The position numbers and the translations under genes were made by a program. Below, one piece after another: positions 8,714-18,067 of a stretch of DNA of 64,000 nucleotides. Origin of the DNA: Paracoccaceae bacterium (lineage in GTDB: Bacteria; Pseudomonadota; Alphaproteobacteria; Rhodobacterales; Rhodobacteraceae); the NCBI GenBank assembly GCA_020637675.1, contig JACKKD010000003.1, positions 248,001-312,000 of the forward strand. Direction: 5' to 3'. The notes beneath the pieces are model-generated. The model was not told the origin of the DNA. It worked only from the letters and a program-made list of their open reading frames with translations, and made no database searches. Position 1 is the stretch's first letter. Each line of letters starts with the position of its first letter.

Positions 8714-11700
8714 TCACGCTCGTAGTAGATGCCGATGCCGGTCGAGCCGTCGGACCCGACAGTCCCGCGCGCGGTCACGCCGGGCCTTACATCGAGATTG
8801 AGGTTGATCTCGGTCTTGCCCTCGGCGCCCAGGGTGACGTCGGAATAGAGCTTCTCCGACAGGTACTTTCCGGCCCGCACGGCTGCCGATCCCTCTTCGT
8901 TCGTCGTGACGTCGAGATCGTCGAGACCGAAGGAGTTCCGCAGCTTCGACACGATGCCCTCGCCGCCGCGTCCCGCAAGCTCCGCCACGGCCGAGGCGAG
9001 TTGCGCGGCCTGAAACGGCGACAGGTTATTGAGCCCACGGCCGAACAGGAGGCGCGCGATGACCTCCTCTTGGGGAAGCTCTGGCGACGAAAGGAAGCGG
9101 ATTTCCGGCGCTGTGGCCTCCCCCTCTATCACGATGGTCGCGGTGATTCCGTCGGCTTCGCTTTGCGCCGCGAAGCGGATGTATGGCGTGAGCGCGCCCT
9201 GAAGCTCGATCATTCCCTCGTCGATAGTGAAGCGCTTCGCCAAGAGGTCGAGCCGACCGCGAATGAGGCTGAACCGACCCGAAGGCACGACATCGGAGGT
9301 CGTTCCCATCAACCTGAGCGACCCGCCCATCTCGGCGTCAAGTCCACGCCCGCGCACGAAAATCCTTTCGGGCGCAGTGATGGCAAGGTCGAGGGGATAG
9401 GACGACACCGGTCGCGTTGACCCCTGATCCGGCTCTGTCAGCCCGGCCCTTACCCGCGTCTGGCGAGAGCCGGCCGGTTCGCGGACATGCACGATGTCGC
9501 GCAGAAGCGGGTCTGCGCCAAGGCCCGTGGACGGCACCCGGACCTCGGTTCGGCCAAGTGTGACCTCGCCCGCGATCGCCGCTCCGCCGAGGAGAGGGCC
9601 ATTGACGCGCACGGTTCCGCTGACCGTCGTGTCGAACAGTTCGGGATCGCGGAGCCGTGCCGCCGAAAGACGGATTGCGAGGTCGCCGGGATAGGGCCGG
9701 GTGAGCGCCACCGACCCCGACAACGCCAGGTCGCCACCGCCGCGCACCGCAGAGGTGCCGGACAGCGCGGCCGTGCCTTGGGCGAGATCCGCAGACAAGG
9801 AGAGACGCTCCAGCTCGATCCCGAAGGTCGGTGCCACAAGCCGCCCGCCGTCGAGTGACACTCGGCCGGAGAGCGAGGAGAGGCGCGGCGGCCCGCTGAG
9901 CCGCAGGTCGAAGGTCACCGGCCCCGTGACGTTGCGCGGTTCGATGAACGGGTTGATGACAGCCGACTGGCCGCCGCCGGTGAGGACGAGATCGGTCGAT
10001 GAAAAATCGGACGCGACGCTGCCCTTGACCTGAGCATTGGTGGCGCCAGGGCCGTCGCCCGTCAGGTCGACCTCGTATCCGAGCACCGTCTCGGTTACCG
10101 TGCCGCTTGCCGTCAGAGGCCCTGGAAAACCGGGCGCGAGGATCGCAAGGTCGGCGAGCCGCGCAGAAAGTTCGATCCGCCGGGTATCGCCGTCGATCAC
10201 TCCTGCCGCCCCCACTGTCACTTGCGGGTTCGTGAGGTTCAGCGTCTCGAGGCGCAGCCGCCCATCACGCTCATTGACAACCAGCCGAAGGTCCGCGGGA
10301 CCGGCAAGGATACGGTCGATCTCCGCCTGGCCAACCCCCAGCCGGTTGCCGGACGCGTCAAGGGTCATCTGCCGGGTACCTTCCGCCTCGGTCAGACGCG
10401 CCTGGCCCTTCAGTGCGCCTCGGTATGATGGTCCGAGCGCCGAGAGGTCCGAGAAGTCGAGCGAGGCCCGAAGGTCCGAGGCACCCGTCGCCAGCCGTCC
10501 GGACACCCGTGCAGACAGTGTCGAAGCCGACACATCGAGGCGGCGCAGGTTGATCCCGGTCTCGTCCCGGGCGGCGGAGAAGGCGACCTGACTTTCCCCC
10601 GCGAGCAAGCGGTCGATCTCGGGCACGCCAACCGCAAGGCTGGTCCCGGTGACCTTCCCCTCGACGTCGAAACGGCCCGAGAGCACGCCGCCCGATCCCG
10701 AAGCCGAAAGCACGCCCGCGCCGGCGACCGGCCATCCTGCAAGGGCTGCGAACCGGCCGAGATCGGCGACCTCGGCCGAGATCTCGCCCGAAACCACGGT
10801 ATCGCCTTCTCCCGCAGAAACTGTTGCCCGGCCCTTCGCGCCATATCCCTGGCCGGTCACGTCGAACTCCGGAAGCCGCAAGGGCTCGCCTTCCTGCCAT
10901 GAGAAGATCGTCCGTCCGGAAAGGTCCGGCCCGATGGCAGCGGCAAGTGCGGGATCGGCAGGCGTGATGCCGGTTGCGGCGAAGGTGACGGTGCCGCCGG
11001 CGCGGGGCCGCGTGACCCCGAACGTCCCGGCCAACCCAATTCGTCCCGAACCGTCGAGCGTCAGCGCCGCCAAGGTGAGGCCGTCGCGCCGGAAGCCGCG
11101 AAGGGCACCGTCAAGCGTCCAGCCGTCGCCGCGCGAATGGTCGTAGCGCAGCTTCAGTTCGCCTGATCGCACGAATGTGCGCGGGCCCGGGATCGGCAGA
11201 AGCACGTCGCCCCCTGTACCGAGACCGAGCCGGACGGTCAGCGCTGCCTGCAAGGGCAGGCCTTGGGGCGATAGACTGACCCCTCCCGCAAGGTCGAGAC
11301 CCCTTGCGCCCAGGACCAGCCGGGTGAGATCGAGTTGGCCCGAGGGCAACCGACGCCCCGCGGCCTGCAGGGCCACGTTCGGCCCGAAGAACTCCTGATA
11401 GTCGGGAAGGAGCAGGGGCGCGATGTCGCCGGCGATGTCCGCCGCAAAGCGACGCTCAGGTACGGCCCCCGGCGCGCCTGTCGCCAGAAACGTGACCTTT
11501 CCCGAAAGACGCCGCACGTTGTCGGTGGAGAGCGCGATGTCTGTGGCGAAGTCGTCGATGACACCGTCGCCATGCACGGCGAGTTCGATCGAGGGGCGTC
11601 CGGGCAAGCCGAGCAGGCTGGCCGCGATCCCGTTCGCGCCTTCCGCCACCAGAAGGTCGAGGGTCGCTTCCCGGGTGGCGTTTGCATAGCGCCCCGTCAT

Positions 11701-12255
11701 CGACAGCGTTCCGCGGGGGCCGTCAATGCGCTCGATCGCGATCTCGGCGGTCCCTTCCCCCCCTTCGAGGTGCGTCGTGCCGTTGAGCCGGACTACGGCT
11801 GCCGCACCAAATAGCGCCTCGCCGAGTACCACGCGATCGGCGCGGATCGACCCGATGTCCACCGACACCGGCAGTTCCGGCAGGCTGAACCCTGACGCCT
11901 CCGCGCTGGGGCCGGCGGCCCCGGGGGCACGCGGCAATTCGATCTCGGCCGCGCGCATCTCGCTGATCTCGACCCGGCCGGCAAGCAGCGCAGAGCGATT
12001 CCATCCGATGGCGCCGTCATGGATCGTGATCCAGACACCGTCACCATCCGCGATGGTCAGTTCATCGAAGGTCGCACGGGACGACAGCGCGCCACGGAAC
12101 CCCTCGATCCGCACGGTACGGCCGAGCGACGACAGATTGTCCTCAAGGAATGCGGTGAGGAAGTCGCGGTCGCGCTCTGACGCCGCGGCATCCTCCTGGG
12201 CCGTGGCAGCCAGGGGTAAGAGGCAAAGCGCCAGGGAGAGGACGAGACGCCGCAT
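8707..12255 (-). CDS. tamB: Translocation and assembly module subunit TamB
   Basis: 1182 residues. A signal-anchor spans residues 1-19 (MRRLVLSLALCLLPLAATA), followed by a very long region of repeating beta-strand segments forming the hydrophobic groove of AsmA-like bridge proteins. The C-terminal DUF490/TamB domain includes VRAGKYLSEKLYSDVTLGAEGKTEINL and ends at the outer-membrane-facing GIGIYYERDY. TamB spans the periplasm, and with TamA it helps insert outer-membrane proteins and supports phospholipid movement between membranes. The start codon directly abuts the end of tamA (12255), so the pair is co-translated. Confidence 0.92.
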   Translation of the reverse strand: MRRLVLSLALCLLPLAATAQEDAAASERDRDFLTAFLEDNLSSLGRTVRIEGFRGALSSRATFDELTIADGDGVWITIHDGAIGWNRSALLAGRVEISEMRAAEIELPRAPGAAGPSAEASGFSLPELPVSVDIGSIRADRVVLGEALFGAAAVVRLNGTTHLEGGEGTAEIAIERIDGPRGTLSMTGRYANATREATLDLLVAEGANGIAASLLGLPGRPSIELAVHGDGVIDDFATDIALSTDNVRRLSGKVTFLATGAPGAVPERRFAADIAGDIAPLLLPDYQEFFGPNVALQAAGRRLPSGQLDLTRLVLGARGLDLAGGVSLSPQGLPLQAALTVRLGLGTGGDVLLPIPGPRTFVRSGELKLRYDHSRGDGWTLDGALRGFRRDGLTLAALTLDGSGRIGLAGTFGVTRPRAGGTVTFAATGITPADPALAAAIGPDLSGRTIFSWQEGEPLRLPEFDVTGQGYGAKGRATVSAGEGDTVVSGEISAEVADLGRFAALAGWPVAGAGVLSASGSGGVLSGRFDVEGKVTGTSLAVGVPEIDRLLAGESQVAFSAARDETGINLRRLDVSASTLSARVSGRLATGASDLRASLDFSDLSALGPSYRGALKGQARLTEAEGTRQMTLDASGNRLGVGQAEIDRILAGPADLRLVVNERDGRLRLETLNLTNPQVTVGAAGVIDGDTRRIELSARLADLAILAPGFPGPLTASGTVTETVLGYEVDLTGDGPGATNAQVKGSVASDFSSTDLVLTGGGQSAVINPFIEPRNVTGPVTFDLRLSGPPRLSSLSGRVSLDGGRLVAPTFGIELERLSLSADLAQGTAALSGTSAVRGGGDLALSGSVALTRPYPGDLAIRLSAARLRDPELFDTTVSGTVRVNGPLLGGAAIAGEVTLGRTEVRVPSTGLGADPLLRDIVHVREPAGSRQTRVRAGLTEPDQGSTRPVSSYPLDLAITAPERIFVRGRGLDAEMGGSLRLMGTTSDVVPSGRFSLIRGRLDLLAKRFTIDEGMIELQGALTPYIRFAAQSEADGITATIVIEGEATAPEIRFLSSPELPQEEVIARLLFGRGLNNLSPFQAAQLASAVAELAGRGGEGIVSKLRNSFGLDDLDVTTNEEGSAAVRAGKYLSEKLYSDVTLGAEGKTEINLNLDVRPGVTARGTVGSDGSTGIGIYYERDY

Positions 12256-14081
12256 CAGAATGCCTGCCCCAAACCGACGTATATCTGCACACCGTCTCCG
12301 GTCGGCCCCGACACCGGCATGGCGACATCGATCCGGATCGGCCCGATCCCGGTGTTATACCGCAGGCCGAGTCCGGCGCCGGCGTGCCATCGCCCTGTGC
12401 CGCCGAATAGTTCGTCGATGCCGACATAACCCGCATCGTAGAATGCGGCGGCGCCGATCGTGTCGGTGATCGATGCGCGCAACTCGGCCGAGGCTCCGGC
12501 GAAGCTCATGCCGCCCGTCTGGACGGAAAGGAACGCCGAACGCGCCAGCGCCACGCCGAGCGACTGGTATGGTTGCCCGCGCACCGTTCCGCCGCCGCCG
12601 GACCAGAACCGGAAGCTCGCCGGCGTCTGCGGCAGCGTCGGGCCGATGACCGTCCCGAGCTGAAGCCGCCCGGCAAGGACGACGCGGTCATCCGTGCCGA
12701 AGCCATGAAAGAGGCGCGCGTCGGCCTTGACCTGTGCGCCACTGCCGGCTGATGCATAGCCCAGAAACGGCGTGAGTTCTGTCCTGAGATAGAAACCTTG
12801 GTGGGCGTCGAGCACGTTGTCCCTGCTATCCCATGTCAGCGCGACGGGGAGCGTCAGCACGCGGTAGTCGGTCTGTCCGCCGGCGTCGGAAACACGCTCC
12901 GCGAGGTACCCGATCCCCGCCTGGGCGGTGAAGTGATCTCCGAACACGCGGGACAGGCCGAAATCGAGGGCAACGCGTTCGACGGTCTGATCCAGCAGCT
13001 CTTCGCGCGAGGCGCGTGCCTCGACGAAGGCAGTCGCATCGGTCACCGGTGTCGCGGGCCTGTCGATCCGCACGCCGAGCGAATAGTCGATGGCGCCGCT
13101 CTGTCCGCCGATCCGCTCGACCGAACCATCGACCCGCAGCCTCTCTGCCCCGCCTAGGAGGTTCCTGTGTAGCCAGTATCCGGAGAGGCTGAGACCCTCG
13201 CTGTTCGAGACTTCGGCGCCGAAGCCGAACCGGCGCAACTTTTCCTCGTCGAGCACTAGTTCCACGTCCAGAGTGTCGCCGGGGCCGATCGTGTCGGCTT
13301 CCGTCACCGCCACGGTGCGGAAGACGCCCGTCCGGCGAAGGCGCGCGGCGACCTTGTCGAGTTTGGCGGGATCGAAGACCTCGCCCGCCGGAAAGCCCGC
13401 GATCTTCAGGATACGCTCGAGCCGCATCCGTTCGTAACCCGAGACGCGCATCTGTCCGAACCGCAGGCGTGGGCCAGGCGCGAGGAGTATTTCCGAGAAG
13501 ATCGCGGCGGCGGCATGGTCGGCAGTGATGGATTGGCCGGCGACCCGGGCCTTGGCATGACCGATCGCGCGCCAGCCCGCGACACCCGCTTCGGCGGCAT
13601 CGACGATGGCGGTCGAATAGGCCGGCCTGGTGTCGCCATAGGCGGGCGGCAGCCTTGTTCCGCGCGCGTAGGGCCTCATGCGGGCCCTCTCGAAGCGGAA
13701 GATCGGCCCCGGCGTCACCCTGATCGAGACCACGCCGATGGACTCGGGCGTGTCAAGCGGAGCGATCTCCGCCGCCTCGCGCCCGTCGATCAGGATCTGG
13801 ATCACGCCCGAGTAATAGCCCTCCGCGTAGAGCGCGCCGATCAATCGTGCATAGTCCGCGCGTGCAGCCGCGAAGATCGTCTGGCTGTCGGTCGTCTTGT
13901 CGCGTTCAGCCGCGATGGTGAGGGAGGCGGCGCGCAGCCGGTCGAGGAGTGCGCGGTCCGCGCCCGGAGCCGTCAGTTCGACGCGATCAAGTGCCCCGGC
14001 GGGGCGACACGGCACGACCAGCGCGGCTCCGGCAATGGCCATAACGGCCGCGCACCTCCGCCACCATCCTGCCCGTCGCAA
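12255..14081 (-). CDS. tamA: Outer-membrane assembly protein TamA (BamA/Omp85 family)
   Basis: About 608 residues: a signal peptide, POTRA repeats, then a 16-strand Omp85 barrel. The barrel is visible in FRFWSGGGGTVRGQPYQSLG (the VRGY/F-like lid motif) and the final LRYNTGIGPIRIDVAMPVSG, ending in a phenylalanine (GLGQAF) as outer-membrane proteins do. The start is ambiguous. I prefer TTG at 14081 because it supplies the positive n-region (LRRAGWWRRC) before the hydrophobic AVMAIAGAALVV core. An ATG at 14042 would begin inside that core, and an ATG at 14270 would run into idi. Partner of tamB immediately downstream. Confidence 0.88.
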   Translation of the reverse strand: MRRAGWWRRCAAVMAIAGAALVVPCRPAGALDRVELTAPGADRALLDRLRAASLTIAAERDKTTDSQTIFAAARADYARLIGALYAEGYYSGVIQILIDGREAAEIAPLDTPESIGVVSIRVTPGPIFRFERARMRPYARGTRLPPAYGDTRPAYSTAIVDAAEAGVAGWRAIGHAKARVAGQSITADHAAAAIFSEILLAPGPRLRFGQMRVSGYERMRLERILKIAGFPAGEVFDPAKLDKVAARLRRTGVFRTVAVTEADTIGPGDTLDVELVLDEEKLRRFGFGAEVSNSEGLSLSGYWLHRNLLGGAERLRVDGSVERIGGQSGAIDYSLGVRIDRPATPVTDATAFVEARASREELLDQTVERVALDFGLSRVFGDHFTAQAGIGYLAERVSDAGGQTDYRVLTLPVALTWDSRDNVLDAHQGFYLRTELTPFLGYASAGSGAQVKADARLFHGFGTDDRVVLAGRLQLGTVIGPTLPQTPASFRFWSGGGGTVRGQPYQSLGVALARSAFLSVQTGGMSFAGASAELRASITDTIGAAAFYDAGYVGIDELFGGTGRWHAGAGLGLRYNTGIGPIRIDVAMPVSGPTGDGVQIYVGLGQAF

Positions 14082-14215
14082 TGATCCGCCCCCGAACTCG
14101 TGATCTACAGAACAAGCCTCGCATTCTACGCGGCCGAACGCCAGTGGTTGCGCCTGTTCCAGGCGGGATTCGGCGGCGGCCGGCCACCCGTGGTCGTCAG
14201 GCGCCGCCGGACCGC

Positions 14216-14746
14216 CTATGCGGCGCGGAAGATTCGGTGGCGGTGGTCGGCAAGGTAGATCCTGAGCCATGGAGTGAACCGTTCCGGCCCGGCCGCGATC
14301 TCGGCGTCCAGATCGGACAGGGTGACCCAGCGCACCTCCATGACCTCGGCGGGGTCCGGCGCGACCGGTAGCACCGCGGTTGCAACGGCAGTGAAGATGT
14401 CAACCACCTCGTGCTCGACCATGCCGCCGCCCACATCCGCGCGATATTCCACCGCCTCGGCGAAGACCGGGGACACCCCCTCGATGCCGAGCTCTTCGCG
14501 CAGACGGCGGACGGCGCAGTCGACCGTCGCCTCGCCCCAGTGGGGATGTGTGCAGCAGGTATTCGCCCAGAGACCGGGCGTATGGTACTTGCCCATCGCC
14601 CGGCGCTGGATCAGAACCCGGTCGCCCTCGAGCACAAAGACCGAAACGGCCCTGTGGCGGCGCCCCTCAAGGTGCGCCGCCAACTTGTCGAAGGGTACGA
14701 GCCGCCCGTCGACCCAGGTCGGGATGAGATCGGCGGCGGCAGTCAC
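14216..14746 (-). CDS. idi: Isopentenyl-diphosphate delta-isomerase, type I
   Basis: 176 residues, the usual size. It interconverts IPP and DMAPP for isoprenoid (carotenoid, quinone) synthesis. The Nudix-like fold shows VLIQRRA, the catalytic-cysteine block NTCCTHP, the helix AVRRLREELGIE and the acidic pair in EHEVVD. The start is GTG at 14746-14744, overlapping the secB stop codon (GTGA). The frame is open upstream as far as 14908, but that part lies inside secB and looks random. Co-translated with secB. Idi is often linked to photosynthesis genes in this group, but none is visible here. Confidence 0.9.
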   Translation of the reverse strand: MTAAADLIPTWVDGRLVPFDKLAAHLEGRRHRAVSVFVLEGDRVLIQRRAMGKYHTPGLWANTCCTHPHWGEATVDCAVRRLREELGIEGVSPVFAEAVEYRADVGGGMVEHEVVDIFTAVATAVLPVAPDPAEVMEVRWVTLSDLDAEIAAGPERFTPWLRIYLADHRHRIFRAA

Positions 14747-15252
14747 GACACCTGCTGCGCCGGCACCTGAGCCTGGGCGCGTCGGGACAGTTCCTGACGG
14801 TAGAGACTGAGGTAATCGACCGTGTCGATGTTCAGCGGCGGGAAGCCCCCGTCGCGCGTCACGTCGGAGATGATGCGGCGGATGAAGGGGAACACCATCC
14901 GCGGGCATTCGATGAGCAGGAACGGGTGAAGCTGCTCTTCCGGCACTCCCTCGATGTGGAAGATCGCGCCATAGTCGAGTTCCAGCAGGAAGAGGGGCGC
15001 CTGGTCGGCCTTGTTCTTGGACGTGACCTTGAACTTGCTGACCACCTCGTACTGGTGATCCACCGCCCGCTTGCGTGCGTCGAGGCTCACCTGCACCTGG
15101 ATGTCAGGCTGGACCTCGGCATTGGTGATGCCCTTCTGCGCCACGATATTCTCGAAGGAAAGGTCGCGCACATACTGGCCGAGCACCTGCATCCTGACCT
15201 GCGGTGCCTCCGGCGGTGCGGCGCCGTTGTTCCCGTTGCCGTTGTCGGCCAT
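14743..15252 (-). CDS. secB: Protein-export chaperone SecB
   Basis: 169 residues. SecB is a cytosolic tetrameric chaperone that keeps preproteins unfolded and hands them to SecA. Family landmarks are QYVRDLSFEN near residue 27, the acidic LELDYGAIFHIEGVPEEQLHPFLLIECPR core, and the C-terminal FPPLNIDTVDYLSLYRQ block. The N-terminus is Asn/Gly-rich and the C-terminus Gln/Ala-rich, as in alphaproteobacterial SecB. The ATG at 15252 has a GGGAGAG ribosome-binding site. The gene overlaps idi by four bases downstream. Confidence 0.95.
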   Translation of the reverse strand: MADNGNGNNGAAPPEAPQVRMQVLGQYVRDLSFENIVAQKGITNAEVQPDIQVQVSLDARKRAVDHQYEVVSKFKVTSKNKADQAPLFLLELDYGAIFHIEGVPEEQLHPFLLIECPRMVFPFIRRIISDVTRDGGFPPLNIDTVDYLSLYRQELSRRAQAQVPAQQVS

Positions 15253-15311
15253 CTTTCACTCTCCCAACGAAGTCCGGTCGGGCGGGGGTGTAGCACCTTG
15301 GCGCCGCCGCC

Positions 15312-15788
15312 TCAATGGCGTGTCCAGCCGGAAGGGCCGCGCGGCCGGTCGTCGGGGCCGACCTCGTGGAACTCGCCGTCGATCACGTCCCGCCGCCAGG
15401 GTTCGCGCCGGGGCGGCATCCCGCCCACGGTGAACCGTTCTACCCGCACACGCGACGCGAGGTACCGCAAGACGGCCGAGCGAACCGGCGGGATCAACAG
15501 CAGGATGCCCATGGTGTCGGTGAAGAAGCCGGGCGTCAGCAGAAGCGCCCCGGCGAGGAGGATCAAGGCCCCGTGCGCAATCGGCTCGGTCGGATCGCGC
15601 AACTCGTTCAGAGAGCCCCGGAGCTCGGCGAGCGCCAGCGCCCCCTGCATCCTTACGAGCCAGCTTCCCGCGATCGCGGTCAGAAGCACGATCGCAAGTG
15701 TCGGCCAGAGGCCGATCAGACCGCCGACCTGTATGAACAGGCCGATCTCGATCAGCGGAACCGCAATGAACGCGACCAGAAGCCACAT
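15312..15788 (-). CDS. fxsA: FxsA family membrane protein
   Basis: 158 residues. FxsA proteins are small inner-membrane proteins named for suppressing phage exclusion in E. coli; their normal role is unclear. The family pattern is present: an N-terminal helix followed by PLIEIGLFIQVG, a second helix, the ARG-like SWLVRMQGALAL segment and the glycine/proline block LTPGFFTDTMGILLLIPPVR. I chose the ATG at 15788 because it follows an AAAGGACA ribosome-binding site and begins the first helix; an upstream ATG at 15827 adds only a basic tail. Reads toward secB. The divergent Tim44-like gene begins about 120 bases away. Confidence 0.85.
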   Translation of the reverse strand: MWLLVAFIAVPLIEIGLFIQVGGLIGLWPTLAIVLLTAIAGSWLVRMQGALALAELRGSLNELRDPTEPIAHGALILLAGALLLTPGFFTDTMGILLLIPPVRSAVLRYLASRVRVERFTVGGMPPRREPWRRDVIDGEFHEVGPDDRPRGPSGWTRH

Positions 15789-15905
15789 GAGATGTCCTTT
15801 CCGGGGCCGATGTGGACTTGACCCCACCCGTCACTTACATAAGTGGGAAGTGACTTCGATACCAACCCCGCCGGGAACCCGTGCGGCCGCAAGGGCCATT
15901 TTCCG

Positions 15906-16562
15906 ATGAACAGCGCTGTCATCCAGCTTCTCGTCCTTGCGGCGATTGCGATCTTCCTTATCCTGCGGCTGAAAAACGTGCTCGGCAGCCGCGAAGGCTT
16001 CGAAAAGCCGCCGGCGCCCGCGCGGCTTCCGGATGAGCGCAAGGGCCGTTTCGAGGTCATCGAGGGCGGTCCCGACCGCGACATCACCGATCATGTCCCC
16101 GATGGCAGCGACGCTGCGCGGGCGCTAGCTGCCATGAAGCAGGCGGAGCCGAGTTTCTCGGTCTCCGACTTCCTCTCCGGCGCGCGCGGCGCGTACGAGA
16201 TGATCCTGATGGCCTTCGAGAAGGGCGATCTCGCGAAGGTAGAGGCCTTTCTTTCGGAGGATGTCCACGAGGCCTTCGCGGAGGTCGTGGCCCAGCGCGC
16301 CTCGCGGGGCCTGAACGTCACGGCGGAGTTCCTGGGCATCCGCGAGGTCACGCTGCAGGACGCCGAGTTCGACCGGGCCACCGGTGAGGCCGAGTTGACG
16401 GTCCGCTTCGCCAGCGAACTGACCTCGGTTGCCCGCAACGCCGCGGGCGAGATTGTCGAGGGCGACCCGAAGGAAGTGCGGCGCCAGCGCGATATCTGGA
16501 CCTTTGCCCGCAGGATGGGGTCGAACGACCCGAACTGGCAGCTCGTCGCGACCGGCGCCTGA
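15906..16562 (+). CDS. Tim44-like domain membrane protein
   Basis: 218 residues. It has one N-terminal transmembrane helix (about 5-20, VIQLLVLAAIAIFLIL), a charged linker, and a C-terminal Tim44/TimA-like alpha-beta domain (from about FLSGARGAYEMILMAFEKGD to WTFARRMGSNDPNWQLV). In mitochondria Tim44 is part of the protein import motor. The bacterial members are inner-membrane proteins that face the periplasm or cytoplasm and whose exact job is unsettled. The ATG at 15906 (MNSAVIQ) begins the helix. The mltA start codon follows the stop by only three bases, so the two are coupled, matching the usual Rhodobacterales order Tim44-like, mltA, smr. Confidence 0.85.
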   Translation: MNSAVIQLLVLAAIAIFLILRLKNVLGSREGFEKPPAPARLPDERKGRFEVIEGGPDRDITDHVPDGSDAARALAAMKQAEPSFSVSDFLSGARGAYEMILMAFEKGDLAKVEAFLSEDVHEAFAEVVAQRASRGLNVTAEFLGIREVTLQDAEFDRATGEAELTVRFASELTSVARNAAGEIVEGDPKEVRRQRDIWTFARRMGSNDPNWQLVATGA

Positions 16563-16565
16563 TCC

Positions 16566-17480
16566 GTGGCGGCCCGGCGGTTGGCGTTCAACACGCTGTC
16601 CGGCTGGGTGGCGGATGACCATGCCGCCGCGCTTGCCGCCTATGCGGCGACCGCAGATCTGCTTGACGGATCCTGGCCACGGCCCGGCAAGGGTGCTGCA
16701 CGGGATTTCTTCGAACGCAACTTCAGCCCGGTTCTCATCGGCGATCCTCCCGCGCTGGTGACCGGATACTACGAGCCCGAGGTTGCAGGGGAACTTGCCC
16801 GCACCGGCAATTTCCGCCATCCGCTTCATGGGCGTCCTGCCCTCATCGGCAGCGGCCCGTGGTTCACGCGGGCGGAGATCGTCGCAGGCGACCTGCTCGC
16901 GGGCCACGAACTCGTCTGGCTTGAGAGTGCGGTGGAAGCCTTCCTGGCGCAGGTTCAGGGCTCTGTCCGCGTCCGCATGCCCGACGGTTCGGTGCGTCGT
17001 TTCGGCTTCGCGGGGAGGAACGGCCATCCCTACCGCTCGATCGGGGTCGAGCTCGTCCGGCAGGGTGAGATCGCGGAATCCGCGATGTCGGCCGCAGCTA
17101 TCCGCGCCTGGTGCCTGGCGCGCCCCGAGGCGGTGACGAATCTTCTGAACCACAACCCGTCCTACGTATTCTTCCGCCCCCTCGACCTCCCTGAAGATGG
17201 CGGGCCGCTCGGCACCATGGGCCGGCAGGTGACAGCCGGCCGGAGCTTGGCGGTGGACCCGGACCACATCCCCCTTGGGGCACCGGTCTGGGCGGAGGCC
17301 GGCGATATCCGGGCGTTGATCATTGCGCAGGATACGGGCAGCGCAATCCGCGGTCCGCAGCGGGGCGACATCTTCTGCGGCAGCGGGGATGATGCCGGCC
17401 GCCGTGCTGGCGCCATGCGGCTCGGTGGCCGGCTCGTCACGCTCCTGCCCCACGAACTGGCCGCGAGGGTCGCGCCATGA
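16566..17480 (+). CDS. mltA: MltA-domain lytic murein transglycosylase, no visible signal peptide
   Basis: 304 residues from a GTG start. Family landmarks: TGYYEPEVAG near residue 63 (the substrate-cleft strand), a central double-psi barrel, NHNPSYVFFRPL, and a 3D domain whose signature DTGSAIRGPQRGDIFCG carries the catalytic aspartates. MltA cleaves the MurNAc-GlcNAc glycosidic bond to form 1,6-anhydro-MurNAc. An exported enzyme would need a signal sequence or lipobox, yet translation begins VAARRLAFNTLSG and none is seen. Either the true start lies upstream within the Tim44-like gene, or export occurs differently. The stop overlaps the start of the Smr gene (ATGA). Confidence 0.85.
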   Translation: MAARRLAFNTLSGWVADDHAAALAAYAATADLLDGSWPRPGKGAARDFFERNFSPVLIGDPPALVTGYYEPEVAGELARTGNFRHPLHGRPALIGSGPWFTRAEIVAGDLLAGHELVWLESAVEAFLAQVQGSVRVRMPDGSVRRFGFAGRNGHPYRSIGVELVRQGEIAESAMSAAAIRAWCLARPEAVTNLLNHNPSYVFFRPLDLPEDGGPLGTMGRQVTAGRSLAVDPDHIPLGAPVWAEAGDIRALIIAQDTGSAIRGPQRGDIFCGSGDDAGRRAGAMRLGGRLVTLLPHELAARVAP

Positions 17481-18067
17481 GCCGCCGACGCCGCGGACTC
17501 AGCGAGGAGGAGCGCGCGCTCTGGGACCGGGTTGCCGGGACGGCGAAGCCCATGCGGACCCGGCGCCCCCTCTCGGCACTTCACGAGCCTGCGCCGAAGG
17601 TGAAGCCGCCAGTAGCGAGGCCCGCAGCGGCGGAATTCCACATCGGCGATCTCGCCCGACCGCTGACCGCCATGCACGACCTCGCCCCCACGATCGAAGA
17701 GCGGCTCGCGACGCAGACGGTTCGCATGGACCGGCGCGCGCATCGCGATCTGACACGCGGCAAGCTTGCTCCCGAAGGGCGGATCGACCTGCACGGCATG
17801 ACCCTGGCCGAGGCGCATCCGGAACTGATCCGCTTCGTGATGGCCGCGCACCGAGCCGGCAAGCGCCTCGTTCTCGTCATCACGGGCAAGGGCAAGCGCG
17901 CCGACGATCACGGGCCGATCCCGCAGCGCGTCGGCGTGCTCCGCCATCAGGTGCCCCACTGGCTGACGCAACCGCCGCTGGGCACCGTCGTTCAGCAGAT
18001 CGCGTCGGCACACCTGAAGCATGGCGGCATGGGAGCCTACTACGTGTACCTGCGCCGCGCCCGCTAG
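17477..18067 (+). CDS. Smr-domain (MutS2 C-terminal type) protein
   Basis: 196 residues. A basic, proline-rich N-terminal half leads into a small-MutS-related domain: RIDLHGMTLAEAH at about residues 101-113 (the LDLHG motif), followed by RLVLVITGKGKR (the TGKG-type motif) and a C-terminal HGGMGAYYVYLRR. Smr domains nick DNA or RNA structures; the specific substrate here is unknown. Overlaps mltA by four bases upstream, and the convergent lipoprotein gene by four bases at its end. Confidence 0.88.
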   Translation: MSRRRRGLSEEERALWDRVAGTAKPMRTRRPLSALHEPAPKVKPPVARPAAAEFHIGDLARPLTAMHDLAPTIEERLATQTVRMDRRAHRDLTRGKLAPEGRIDLHGMTLAEAHPELIRFVMAAHRAGKRLVLVITGKGKRADDHGPIPQRVGVLRHQVPHWLTQPPLGTVVQQIASAHLKHGGMGAYYVYLRRAR

